NCBI GenBank assembly: GCA_018881555.1
Contig: JACAXG010000124.1
Coordinates: 1,612,001 to 1,676,000, forward strand
Origin: Amblyornis subalaris
Taxonomy: Eukaryota; Chordata; Aves; Passeriformes; Ptilonorhynchidae
Length of the DNA: 64,000 bases
Direction: 5' to 3'
The notes beneath the pieces were generated by a model. That model was not told the origin of the DNA. It worked only from the letters and a program-made list of their open reading frames with translations, and did not search any database. Positions 29,177-41,622 of the stretch are shown piece after piece. A program made the translations under genes and the position numbers. How positions within the stretch are numbered: position 1 is the stretch's first letter; every line of letters starts with the position of its first letter.

Positions 29177-30540
29177 GAGAAACATTTGAGAGCAAACAAT
29201 CCCCTTGGATTTCTTCAGTATGGCTGTGTAAACTTCCTTGAAGATGCAGATGATGTCTTTTTCCAAAGGTTGCCCACAAAGGGCACGTATTTGGATTACA
29301 CACAAACGCACATTGCAAACCACGTATAAACAGGTTCTTGGATTAGATACATGCAATAACTGTAGTGCTGGATTCCTGCTGTTGCAAGGTCAAAGGGAAC
29401 CCTGAATTTTCTAGAGCTGGANTCACTCAGAGCTAAGAGTTCACAGGTAGGACTGCTCCAACCAGTCTGCTATAAACTCTTCGGACATTTAGCTTTGTGT
29501 TATTATCGGAATAAAAACTGAACAGCAATGTAGCTGAAGAAAATACAGATTGTACCAATTGTTCTGGTTTATGTATTTTTTTGTGGTTTTATGTATGCTG
29601 CTCAGTATTGTTATACATCCATTATTTGACACCTCTAAGCCTAAAGCTTTTTATACACTTTCAGGAACTTCCTTTGTGGAAGACAGATGGGAAGCAAAAC
29701 CCAAACCTGTCTGTCCTGTTCCAAACTTTCTGGCTGTGCTATTATAAAGTAAACAATTGTGTCTTGCAGTATTTCATAGCAAATGGCTACTTTATGGTCT
29801 GGGAACACAATTAGCAAATATAAAATTAATAATGGCTCTAAGAAAACATTAATGTTTGCATTGTTGTGTCTTTCATGCACCTTAAGCACTTCAGGAACAT
29901 TAATCTGTTCCTGTCATTGGACTATGCACACCTTTTGTTACATTGTTCTATTTATTGTACCACCAAACACTAATGGTTCTTAAAACACTCAGAATCTAGA
30001 AAATCCAGTCCGACTGAAATTGTGTTCTAAAAGCAAAGGAACACCAAGCCAGGCCTCATAAGGAAAAGAGATTTGCACAATATATTTACACCATTTTCAA
30101 ACATTTTTGCCAAAACTTCTTGAAAGATGACTAGATTTCTGCCGCAGAAGAAATCAGTGTTGGATTTGAATTTTACACCTAAAATTCTTTTTTCAGTAAA
30201 TGTAAGACCATATTAATCAGACCACTTATACACAGCTTTCACTATCTACTTGCTCAACGTTTTCTTTTTGAGCAGCATTTGTTTACTGCTGATCCTTTTT
30301 TTGTTCTCTGATTTGAGCATGTTTGTGATGAAACCAACCCTCCAGTCATTTTTGAGTCTGTCATATAAAAAAAATTAAAAGAACCCATAGATCAGCATTC
30401 TTATGCAGGTTTATTGGTACTCGGTAAGGCACGGAAGTTTGCTCCTGTGCTTAAAAATTTCTGTATAATCATAAGGCTTGCAAAATGGCATATACGGGCA
30501 GATGTTGATTTTTTTTAAATCAGTGCCTGTTTTATTCTAA

Positions 30541-30548
30541 TGTATATA
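30541..30548 (+). promoter_or_regulatory. Pumilio-response-like element
   Basis: TGTATATA matches the PUF-family consensus UGUANAUA. Chance occurrence is likely in AT-rich sequence, so this is recorded only because it lies between the stop codon and the distal poly(A) signals. Confidence 0.3.
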
Positions 30549-31005
30549 CTATGTCAGTTCCTTGATTTGCAGTTACCTTTTGACAAAAGTACTGTAACAT
30601 ATAACCAGGGCTTTCTGACTCTCAGTTCAGTCAGATTAACTAATTCTAGAAGTGTTAACAGTGTTGAATTTTAAAAGTTCTCATGGGATATCTTGGCAGC
30701 ATGCTATTTTAAGAGTTGGCCTCTTAAGTATGCCATATTTAGTGAGACAACTGAAAGCTTCTTAGATGCAAAGGAAATGCTTGCACTAAAGTATCTTAAG
30801 TTATATTTCATTTATTATGAAATCCTTTTTGATTTTACAAGAAATGTAAGACAAATATGAATGTGTTCTTTTGAGAAGCAGTTACTGTATTTTGATTTAA
30901 ATAACTGTTATGATTTTATAGCTCACGGCTGTAAACCACAGAGACCAGTTCATGCTGAAGTGGCAAAATGAAATGTGATGTAGCTTGTACATTGATCGTT
31001 GTTTC

Positions 31006-31011
31006 AATAAA
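31006..31011 (+). terminator. Candidate distal poly(A) signal AATAAA
   Basis: The canonical hexamer is followed about 15-35 bases later by a TGCTGAGTTTGT stretch that could act as the downstream GU-rich element. It is a plausible end of the MFAP3L transcript. Confidence 0.4.
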
Positions 31012-31182
31012 GAATTTGCACAGAGTATGCTGAGTTTGTACACATTCAACAAGAGGATAATTTCCTAGTAAGTGTATGCTATGGCTCCAGTTCAAATTGA
31101 AGTAAACTATGTCTCTCATTGTACATCAGCTAATATTCCAGAAACTTTTATAAGGAGAAACAGTTATTTACCTAGAAGTTTT

Positions 31183-31188
31183 AATAAA
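31183..31188 (+). terminator. Candidate distal poly(A) signal AATAAA
   Basis: The canonical hexamer is followed by GAGCTGTTGTCATTTTC, a modest G/T-rich downstream context. It is an alternative to the signal at 31006; the two may both be used. Confidence 0.35.
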
Positions 31189-31210
31189 GTCCTGAAAGGG
31201 AGCTGTTGTC

Positions 31211-34200
31211 ATTTTCAGAATATAGAATTGCTGTTCTTATCAATGGCCTAGATTGCACATGTATGTAGCGTCCTTTGAAAGCATGTCAGCACTTCCACAT
31301 GTAATCCAAAGGACTCTTGCCTGCTGTGTCCTTTCTGAGCTGTGTCTCTGAGCATTGCAAAAAGTCTCGCTGTGGTTTTTAGAGTTGAGGCCAGTGAAAT
31401 AAACATCTCTTCTCTCACAGGCCCTCTTGTACCCTTGTACCTGCACCCATTTCTTCACCCACCCTAAAAGGATGAGGAGAAATGAGTTGGACTCTATCAC
31501 TCTGTAACAGTCTTCAGCAGGACTCAGTTGGGACAGACACTCTAATACCTTGTCCTGGCTCTGGTGGTGCTGCCCAACTAGCAGCCAGAGTCAGTCACTG
31601 ATAGAGATGGAGTGTGGGAGATTTGCCCTTTCACACATGAAAGATTTGCTCTTGCCAGCTGCCTGTTCTAGGCTGAAAAACATAGCCTATAACATGAAAA
31701 TTATAACTATTACGAGTGTTCCAATTTTGAAAAATATTTTCAGAAGCATTTTTATTCAACAGTTTCAGTTGAGATAACAGGGCTGAGATGGCCACAAATT
31801 ATTTACAAATATCAATGAAAAGTAGGGAAGGGGTTGCAAATTTGTCATAAAAATGGAACACAAGGCCAGAGCCATGTGCTATTTTTTTGCCTCAGAATGG
31901 ACCGTCTTGCAACTGGGGCGTTTGATATGCTATGCCTGGGTTTTTTTGTATAGAACACACCTTTTCAGGATGGTCCCTTCCAGCATTCTGAACTCCTCCA
32001 ACAGGTTTGTTGGAGCATTTTTCATGAAGGCAGAGTGCCACCAAACAGTTGAGCTGAGTGCCACCAAAGAGGCTGCCCCCAGTCCCAGTACTTACTGCAG
32101 TGGTGTTTATTGTGTGGAGGAGACTGCCTTACATCAGTACTACAAAAACACTCCAAAACGAAAAGCTGCTGGTGGATACTGTGTCCACAGAGACAAAGAT
32201 GGGGACAGTGCTCTCTAAGACTAGATCCAGGGAAAGCTGGTGCACAGTTCAGAGCTGGTATCCCAGATATTTGCTCCGCCACAACACCACTTTCCCACAA
32301 AAATAGATAAATAGCCCACATCCTGCACTAGTGCTTGGAATAACCAGCTCAGACCTTTTCTGTGTCCATTTCTTCCTCTCTCTGTTTTACCTTCCTACAC
32401 TTTCTTCTGTCCCCAGCAGCTCTGCTGTGCTATTTCTCAAATGAAAACAGAGTGAAGTTAGTTGTCAGGNCAAGTGTTTCTGTACCCCAGGCACCTCTGT
32501 TCCAAACTGACCTTTCCTAAGTCCTCAAATGGATTTTTTCCCCCAGCTGTACCATGCTCTAATGCTGTGTACTATATTTAGCTCTCTGGCTCCCAGGCCC
32601 AAACTGAGTCATTTTACTCTTACAGTAAAGGCTGACTTGTGAGTCCATGGTATTATGTGTAAGTCTGTAAATTGGGCAAAGACAGTAATATAAACTGAAG
32701 CTGAGTTACCAATTTCTTATTCAAAATCAAAACGTATGGCACCAAATGATAAATTTGGCAGACTTAGGACACTCAAGTTATGTAATGAGAAGCTTTCATA
32801 CCACAAGACGACAAGGCAAAACCAAGAAAAATGAAGAGCCAGCCTTGCATGGAGAATACATGCAAAACCTTGCTTATGATTGAGTAGAAATTTAGCATCA
32901 CTATCAAATCATTTTTCCATTCTATAGGCAGTTTCTATTTTGAGAACATATTCCTGTTATATCTACTCTAACCAGACCTTTCCTTTGTGGATAATGACCT
33001 TAGGCATGAAAATAGTACCAGAGTTATCAAAAAGAGCCTTGTCTCCCTTATCTGCCATTTTTAAAATTANTTTCAGGACTATTTAGCTATGCATCAAATG
33101 CCATTCACAGACTATCACCCTGTCCTGTTGTGGAGCCACAGAGCTTGAGATCTCACACTGAAGATGCAGAAGTTGACCTTCCTGGTACAATAAACCACTC
33201 ATATTTATTAATGATTCAGGCCCAGTCATTCTCAATTGATAAATACAGAGAAGCAAAATAAATGCTAGCAGGACTTCCCTCTTTCTGAAGCCTCTTATTG
33301 CTTCTGCCTCAAGATTAGCCCTGACTGACAGACAGCTCCTGGGTTGTTTGGGTATCGTTTAACTCCTTCCTGCTGGTGAACACTACCTTAGTCAGAAAAC
33401 AGGATTCCAAAAAAAAAATAGCAGCCAGAAAAAGAAGCTCCCTTCTAAGGAGGCAAGCATACATCTTGCCTGTTTAAAATGCTTTGTTATCCTTCTCTCT
33501 AATATGTGCAGAATAAACAGCCTCAGGAAAAGGCAGTAAAAAATAGAGAGAAATTTAAGAAGATTAAGATGGAAAATTTTTTTCCTCACTGAAAATATCC
33601 AGAGGTGATTTATTTTCAAAGTATATTAAATTCTAACTTGTTTAACCATAAACATTCTCAAGTGGAGAAAAAGGAGATTCTTAAAAACAATGAAATTTTC
33701 ACTCCCAATGTCAAAATAAATTATCACAAAACTATGAAACGTATTTCCCAGTTCTTCTCTCAGGATGCCTTTTATCAGGGAAGGTATTTTTAGTCCTTTT
33801 TATGGTTCTGCTTAGGTGACTGCAGCTTCTTTATGGGATTGGTGGAAGTGCCTTTCTTTTCTGCTGTCTTCTTGGTTAAATATTCTCTACCCTGTATGAC
33901 CTCTTTTTTTGTCGATAGAAGTCAATACTCCATTGAAGATTTATCTTCTTGCTTCTCTTTCCCATTCCAAAACCTTATTTTGTGTTTTGTTTTACTGCTT
34001 GGATTTTGTTTTGTTTGCCCTAAAATTCTTCACATTTTAAATAATTTTTTTTAATTAATTTTTTTAAATTTTTTCAGTTGCCTCTTTTGGAGCAAGATCA
34101 CTCACAGCTATCTGTATAATTCAATTTTAATTATGCAGATGCACAATTAACTACTCTCAGGTTGGTGCAGGGTGAACTAATCAATAGACTGCTCNAGATT

Positions 34201-37200
34201 TTTTGCAGAACAGCATCAACAGAACAGGTAAATTCATAATTCCCAAGATACAAAAGGAATAAATGTCCTCATTTACTTGTAGGTCTATGAGCATGTTATA
34301 TTCTTTTGCGTGTTCACTTCAAAAAAGTAATATATGGTACATTTCTGCGTTAACACTTTTTTTTTCCATCATGGATGGAATAGCACACTTGCTATCATCC
34401 ATACATCAGTTATCCATTACCTTGACTGGCTTATCTTATTGATTGGATAGTTTGCCAAGTACAGGGGTCTCTCTAAATTAGGTATTTCTGAAGAGACTGC
34501 AGACAGCTTCATGACACTATGTAAAATTATATGAATTTCAAACGAATTGATAAATGCTATTCCACTTTTTTTTAACTGAAATGCTGTATTTCTACATAGG
34601 CTAATATTTACACACTAATGGAATCCATTTTTAACTAGAAACTCCAGTTTCCATAAGCATGCAGTAAAATGACAGTAATCTGCTGCTGAATAAAACTGCT
34701 TTTTGCAATGACAGTTTCTACATTTCATAATCCCCGTGTAATCTCTGTTAAGCACAGAGCTCATTCTTTAATATATGTGCCACAAATGAAGTGATAGGCT
34801 CCAAATCTCTGTTCTTCATGTAGATTGCATCAGACTACTAGTTATTTTATTAGAACATATAATAGACCTACCCTGACACTGTAACTCCTGTTGCAGTTAC
34901 CAGAAATAGCCCTAGAGCATAAGCCAAATGTTATACGATACACCACCACAAAGAGAACTATGTTCCTACTCTACACCAATTTCAGAAAAAAAAAATCAGA
35001 AAAAATCCATTTTTTCTCAGCAGGGAAGCAGGAAATGAAAGCTTCTGAAGTACTTAACATTTCATGTTTTTCAGGGAAAAAAAACAAAAACCTAGGTAAT
35101 TATTGAGGACCTTGTAAAGTTGATGCAGGAGCATATCACCCAAGAGGTCACCTCCAGAGAGGAGGTCACTGCAGCTTGGAAGCTCATCACTCCCAATAGG
35201 CAGTTGTCAGTTGTCAGTAGCTACAGACACTTCTCAGAGTAATCTGTGATACTGTAAGGAGAAAAATGTTATTCTGTATCATGTAAATTAGCAGTGTCCA
35301 GGTGACTATGGACGGTGTTGCAAGTCCCCACACTGTGCTGCTCTGAAACTGAAGCCTGTTTCCTGACAAGAGGGGCACTGAGAGTATCAGCAAAGACTTT
35401 GTGCTGGTATGGTGGAGTCAGACCCTTGCATGAGAACCCTATTCTTTCCTTTTGGCTTGATGTGACCAGAGTACCCCCACCTTCTTTATTTGCTGTAGCA
35501 CTACCTCGTAGTTATTCTTCAAAACGGACTAAACATGGGCTCTTCAGTGAGGCAACTGCTGAAGACCCCGTAAATGCACAGAGGAAAGAGCAGCTCAGCT
35601 GTAATGCAGATGTGAGCTTGCCTTTGTACCGTACCAGATAAAGACTCTCCCAGAGGCCTGCCAGCATTCAAGTGGAAAAGGGCTGTGATGCTGTGAATCT
35701 GGACAAAGCAGGTGCACACAAGAACAGGTGGGTGGGACTGAGCTGGAAGCAGACTAGGACAGTCCAATAGACATGGAATTAAGATGACAGTCCCACGCTT
35801 AATACCTCCAGCAAAATCATCTCCCTGTCCCTATCCCCTCTGCTCTAAGGAAGTATGTCACACTTTGGCAGCTCAGCAGCAGCTCCTTGTCCTGGCTATT
35901 CAGGCTCTGACCAACCAGTTTGCACTTCTTATTGAGCAGCCACAAGGTTGTCTAATCCTAATAGATACTTGCTTTGGCTCTTCTTGCCCTGTCTCTCCCT
36001 ATTACTAATTTACAAGGAGGCATGGGATTCACTTGCCAGCACACATGTATAAAGCTAGTCCTCAGAGACCTAACAGACTGACTATTCTGTTCCAAAGGAG
36101 GATGAGCAGAAGCTAGGCACATCAAAATGAATTAATAGATTTAAAACCTCTGTCTGGTTAAGCCTTGTATGTTTATTCATCTTCTCATTCTGTAATGGAA
36201 GAATGCTGGCCGGATTTAACAAAGTACAACATGANCTATTGCTGTTTTAACAGAGTGTTTTATATTATTTCTTTTAACCTGTAAAAATTGAGCACTGAAA
36301 GGTTAAGAGAACACAGATTCCAGACTTAATCACAATATTTTCTTCTCACCATGACATAAACTGTATTCTATGTCTATTTGCTGTTTGCAGAACAAACACA
36401 GGATATCCTAGAAAAATCAATATTTTTGCAGTGATGGTGGTTGTCCTCAGCTTGCCTCCAGGTAACAGAATTAAAGGTTTTAAAGAACTGTCAATTGGTA
36501 GAATTGATAGCAAATGCTTTTGATCAGGCACCTTGTTTGAAAAGTGACTGCACTGGGGATTCCCAGTTTGCAAATGAGGTCTGGTGACTTTATATTGACT
36601 CACCGTATAATGGATTGAATTGTAAAAGACCAATTTCACTGGAGCAGAATTACACAATCTTTCACAAGTCTGCCCTATTGCTGCACATTTTTTCTTTTCT
36701 TTTAACAGTCTGCTATAGGATATAATATGTATTACAAAACTTTAATGCTCTACCCATGCAATTAGAGAAATTTTTTTCAAATACAGAATCAGAGAAGTCT
36801 CCCTTCATAATTTTTCTTTCAAAAGCTATCATCAATAACTCTATCATTTGCGTCACATTGTACCCACAATGAGACAGATGCTGGTAACTTTTCTGTCCAC
36901 TTCAGCCTTGACCACACCACTTCATGAGAGTGTTGACAATCTGCTGGCTTTGGAAAGGCCAAAGCATGTATTCTCAAGGGGCTGAAAGGAAAATGTTCTA
37001 CAAATGCCAAGCTGGAACTTGGCACCGTGATCATTTGGCAAATGAACAGCACTGTACATAAACAAGTAGAAAGAGGGAGCTTAAATTCTAAATACCCTCT
37101 TGAGAAAAGATAGAAAACAATTCCTAGGAACAGTGAACCAAAGCNGTCAGAAAAACAAAGATAATTGATTTTTGTCATGAATGACTTATGATTATGGCTA

Positions 37201-40200
37201 TGTGGTCCTGATGGGAATGGAAGAGTGTGCAGTACAAAGTACTGTGTTCTCCAGTCTCATGTGCAATTTCACTTACACTCATTAGGTAAGGCACAATGTC
37301 ACATTTGTTAGATCTGTTGGGCTCAAATATTGTATTTTACTCATTAATCCAATTATCTTCCTGTTTCACTACATCTTTAGGTGACAGTCATGTATCATCA
37401 ATTAATACGAACTTTTTCTATTTCCATGTATATCTGTGTAGAGGAAAATACACAGAGTGTATAATAGCCACTAATTTTTCACTCAAATGAATGATCTGCT
37501 TCAAAATGAAGCTGACCAAGCTGCAATTTTATTTCCACACCTCTTCATACTTTTATTATGCAACACACAAACATTAAAAATAAGAATATATATGGCTCAA
37601 ACTTTAGAATGCCAACTGGCTATCTGACAAAAGAACAGATTAAGCAAGGTAGCAGGATTCCTGATCCAGCAGATGAACCAGCTGTATTCTGCCTTCTGCA
37701 TATTAACACTGTTCAGATCGGAAGGAGATCTGCTGTGACCCATGTGCACTTTAGTTCTGCGCTGCACAGCACTCAGGATATTCAGCAGTCNGTTACCACA
37801 CCGCACACCCTTGATATCTTTCACAGTCACCATCCAATACCAACTCAGGGTTTCATAATGCACTCTTACAAAGGCTTTCAAAGCCTTACTCTGCACTGAA
37901 ACAGTAGGCATCTTCCTCAGAGACCAAAGTACAGCCTTGCTCTTTACCTCGAAGGACTTCAATCTACATCCAGTCCCATTCTCTTAAAATACAACCAAAA
38001 ATTAGTAGAAGGTGGAAAATGAACCTTCGAACTTGCCAAATAAGCATATTTAGTTTTAAATACTAACACTAAACTACTACTGTGCAAAGTCACATTCTGC
38101 TCTCTTCTCTTTTCCAGATTTTTTTGCAGCTTTCCTTTACAGTCCATGACTTTCTAATTTGTGGGCCTGAACTACACCCTACACCAGAGAAATCTGTGTT
38201 TGTGTTCTGCTTTTTCTTGAACTTACTTGCCGCTTGAAAGAAATCCAGTTGTGCAGTTAGGCCCAGATCCAGAAAAACACATGAGCACGTGATTTATATA
38301 CATGAATAGTACCATTGTGCAGGATGCAGGCTCTTTCCCAATATTTGTCATCAGTCTTTTCCCTGCTATTGCTTCTTTGTTCCCCATTACTGCATGTGGC
38401 CTTTCTTTTTATTCCAAGATTTTCCTATAAATTCAAAACGAGGTACACTCTATGTATATGATCATGCTCAGAAATGAGGGGAGAAGGGTCTCAGGTGAAC
38501 TTAGACATAAAATACACATACAACTGTGTTTAAAATGAGATGTCAGAAAGTTCTCAGCACTGCTTTCCATCTCAACCAATTAATATGTATCTGAACAACT
38601 GCTGGATAGCTTGCTTGTTCAACTTGAACTTTTAGGAAGCTTGTTCTGGTAGCTCATTTAGTTAGGGAAATACCACTGCAGAAGAACTAGTGAAGGTTTA
38701 TGAGTCACAATATAGTTGGAATATTAGGCACTAAATATTCTAAAACAAAACGACTTAAAAGTAAATAGTGTGGATGCTATGATATTGTGAACCTTTTAAT
38801 ATTCTTTCACCTATAAGCAGTGGTGTATATTTAGAGGAGAGATATCAAGTTGTTTCAAACAGACCTATAAGTAAAATAAATGTTTACATTTAGGTATTAG
38901 CTGAGACTGATCACTGATATGAATTGTCCTGGAAACGATTTCATATAATCAAATCATTTCAATTATCATAGTTTTGGCTTAGGAATTCCCCTTGGAGATT
39001 CCAACATATTGAACCAGACATTTATAAGTGCTGCTGGAATATTTACTCCAGAATGCCAGATGTGAACTCTTTGCAAATGTGTCCAACACAGTGTGAGTTC
39101 ACACTGGATGATTTCAGTGTGAAGGTGCTCCATGGTCTGCTATACTTCTTATAGTGTAAGTACAGCGGAAATGCCAGTGCTGATCAAACACTTTCATAAA
39201 CTCTAATGGGAGTTAACAGCATATCTCAGGGGGATGTTCACAACCTTGCAGAGTCAAAGTGCTGGTATCACATAACAGATTTCTCAGAAAGCTGAGAAAT
39301 CAGAAAAGAAAGTTGAAAGAGCAATTAAAAAAAAAACAAACGCATGCAACATCATCAGTCTGGTTCTCAGAAAAAAGGATAATGGTTTTCGTGAGAAATT
39401 TTGGCTCAGCAGTGCATACAAGGTTGAGAACAAGAAGCTGATATTACTGTAAAAGTACATTCAATGCTGTTGTCCTGATAAAATTAATTCCTAGTTGCTC
39501 GAAGCCCTTTACTTCAATATTACTAGGATAATTTGAAAAAAACAGATGATAAGCTTTTGTGTTAAAGCTCATTCGAGTTAAATCTCAAGTCAGCTGATGC
39601 TATGGTGCTAACAAATTACTAAATGTTTCTAGGCAACAGAAAGAAAGTAGCAAAATGTAAACAATTCAAATATGCTAAAGAGGAACAAACTGACACAAAA
39701 GTAAAACCTCCTTCTGTATGAAGCTCCTCACTCCTAAGCAATGTGTACTTCTTTTCTGTTTCATGCATAAAGAGGAAGTACAGTCTCACAAAACAAGGGT
39801 CAGTGTTTTTCAGAGTTTTTTCACTCTCTTATTTCCACAAAAGATCCTTTTGATTATTTTCAACACTTCAGCAGAAAATTGCTTCAACCCATGAAAACCA
39901 CTACAGAGTCTCCAAAGACTTGATAAAGTCTCTGAGGCTGACTCTGAAAGTCTCCCTGTGCTATACATATCTCTTGTTGTGTGTATTGAGGGTNAAGTGT
40001 TTCCCTGTAACCACTCTTGTGTGGCCTGTAAACTGGGGTGTGGAGTCTGTATTTCGTGCCTTGTGATATTTCTGTTTTCTACAGTTTGGGCAAACTAGAG
40101 GTGCTGACATTGCAGTTTGTGCCAGCTGACAGCAGTTGGTGACTGTAGTGAACACCCCTTGGGCCAGCCAGAGTCCAAGAGTGCTCTCTGGTATTTTTCT

Positions 40201-40815
40201 GATTGTCAGTGAGTTCTGCCATCAGCTCTAACCCATCACCAGAAAACCCTTCTTCTTCTCTAGACCCCAGTAATCCATGCTCTCAACCTGGCTGGGGCAA
40301 CTGCTGCCCTTTGGAAACACTGCAAAACACACAGGCACTCGCTCCAACATTCCTGATGCTCTGGCTTATAGGTGTGATGGCTTTAGAGGCACCACGGTTC
40401 TGGGTGTGGAATTTCTCCTTATTACCCACCTACTTCAGAATCATTCAGCACAAAACAAGTTAAAGATGCACATAAAAGCATCTTTCTACCTACACCTCTT
40501 TTTTCATTGTACAGTTAAACAGTTTGCAGATTTTTCTGACAAAATGTTCCCTCTTTCAGTGACATACACATCTCGGGTAACAGTCATTAAAAAGTGTCTT
40601 ATCATGCTGGAGAATGANACCCTCCAAAAGCCACCTCCCATATAAAATCCAGCCAGTAGTCATAAGCCATATTGTTTTTCTACCTTATCCACTACATTAG
40701 CTGACCATTTCCACTTTGTTAAAATAAGCACTGTTTGACTTCCCTGGAGTTGAAAAACACCTCTTTGCTAGATGAGGTATCATGTCCTGTGCTTGACTGG
40801 CTATACCTAACAGCA
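31211..40815. other. Intergenic DNA downstream of MFAP3L, no gene recognised
   Basis: About 9.6 kb of AT-rich sequence has no recognisable exon or LINE. Open frames reach 121 codons (31853-32218 and, on the minus strand, 37597-37962) but show no domain, signal or family resemblance and have no clear splice context. A strongly T-rich tract lies at about 34036-34075. In mammals HPF1 lies on this side of MFAP3L, as I recall. I looked for HPF1-like exons and found none. Confidence 0.6.
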
Positions 40816-41622
40816 TGTATTTGGTTTGTGATGCAAGGATTTGGTAGCAGGAGTGGCTTTCTGTGAGAAACTGCTAGAAACTTCTCCTGTGTCCAACAGA
40901 GACAAGGTCAGCCAGTTCCAAAATGGGCCAGGTCAAATGGCCAAGGTCAAGCCCATCAGTGATGGTGGTAGTGCCTCTGGNATAACAAATTTATGGGGGA
41001 ATTTACTGTGCAATTGCAGCCAGAACCGGGACAGAGAATATGTGAGAGCAACAGCCCTGCAGACACTGAGGTCAGTGGAAAAGGAGAGGGAGAAGGTGCT
41101 CCAAGCGCCAGAGTAGAGAATCCCCTACAGCCCATGGTGAAAACCATGGTGAGGCAGCTGTGTCCCTGCAGCCCATGGAGGGCCCCACGCTGGAGCAGGT
41201 GGATGCCTGAAGGAGACTGTGACTCTGTGGAGAGCCTGCAGGCTCCTGGCACGAGTAGCAGAGACACGTGAGGAACTGACCACAACCCCCATTCCCTGTC
41301 CATCTGCACTGCTGGTAGGGTGGAGGTAGAGAAAATCAGAAGTGAAGCTGAGCCCAGGAAGCAGGAATGGGTGGGGGCAAGGTGTTTGAAGATTTGAGTT
41401 TATTTCTCATTACTCTACTCTGATTTGATTGGCAATAAACTAAATTAATTTCTCCAATGTGAGTCTGCTTTGACCCAGATGGTAATTGCTGAGATCTCTC
41501 CCTTTCCTTATCTCAGCCCAGGAGACTTCCATTATACTTTCTCTCCCCGGTCCAACTGAGGAGGGGAGTGACAGAGCCGTTTTGGTGGGCACCTGGCATC
41601 CAGGTAGGGTCAACCCACCACA
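40816..41622 (+). mobile_element. LTR-like element of an avian endogenous retrovirus family, probably solo
   Basis: The stretch runs from TGTATTTGGTTTGTG to CAACCCACCACA, giving the TG...CA ends expected of an LTR. Inside are GATTTGGTAGCAGG near the 5' end, two copies of a CAGCCCATGG-containing unit at about 41127 and 41168, and a poly(A) signal AATAAA at 41434. The final part reads TTTGGTGGGCACCTGGC. I recall closely similar sequence as an interspersed LTR in bird genomes. No gag, pol or env coding sequence lies on either side, so it is most likely a recombined solo LTR. It is diverged and contains an N. I see no clear target-site duplication (CAGCA before, GAGCC after), so the exact ends are uncertain. 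Confidence 0.6.

Larger units (their letters stand above)
26620..31210 (+). other. MFAP3L: Probable MFAP3L 3' UTR (end uncertain)
   Basis: Sequence after the stop codon is AT-rich, has no recognised transposon and carries several AATAAA hexamers: 27061, 27872, 28043, 29510, 31006 and 31183. The two at 31006 and 31183 are followed by G/T-containing stretches and are good distal candidates. Visible regulatory motifs include two overlapping UUAUUUAUU AU-rich elements at 29164-29176 and a Pumilio-type UGUAUAUA at 30541-30548. A long 3' UTR is what I recall for mammalian MFAP3L, but which signal is used here cannot be read from sequence. Small open frames inside it are not supported as genes. Confidence 0.5.

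Noticed and set aside
31853..32218. 121-codon open frame downstream of MFAP3L
   Set aside because: No domain, signal peptide or family similarity, and no splice context. Length is compatible with chance.
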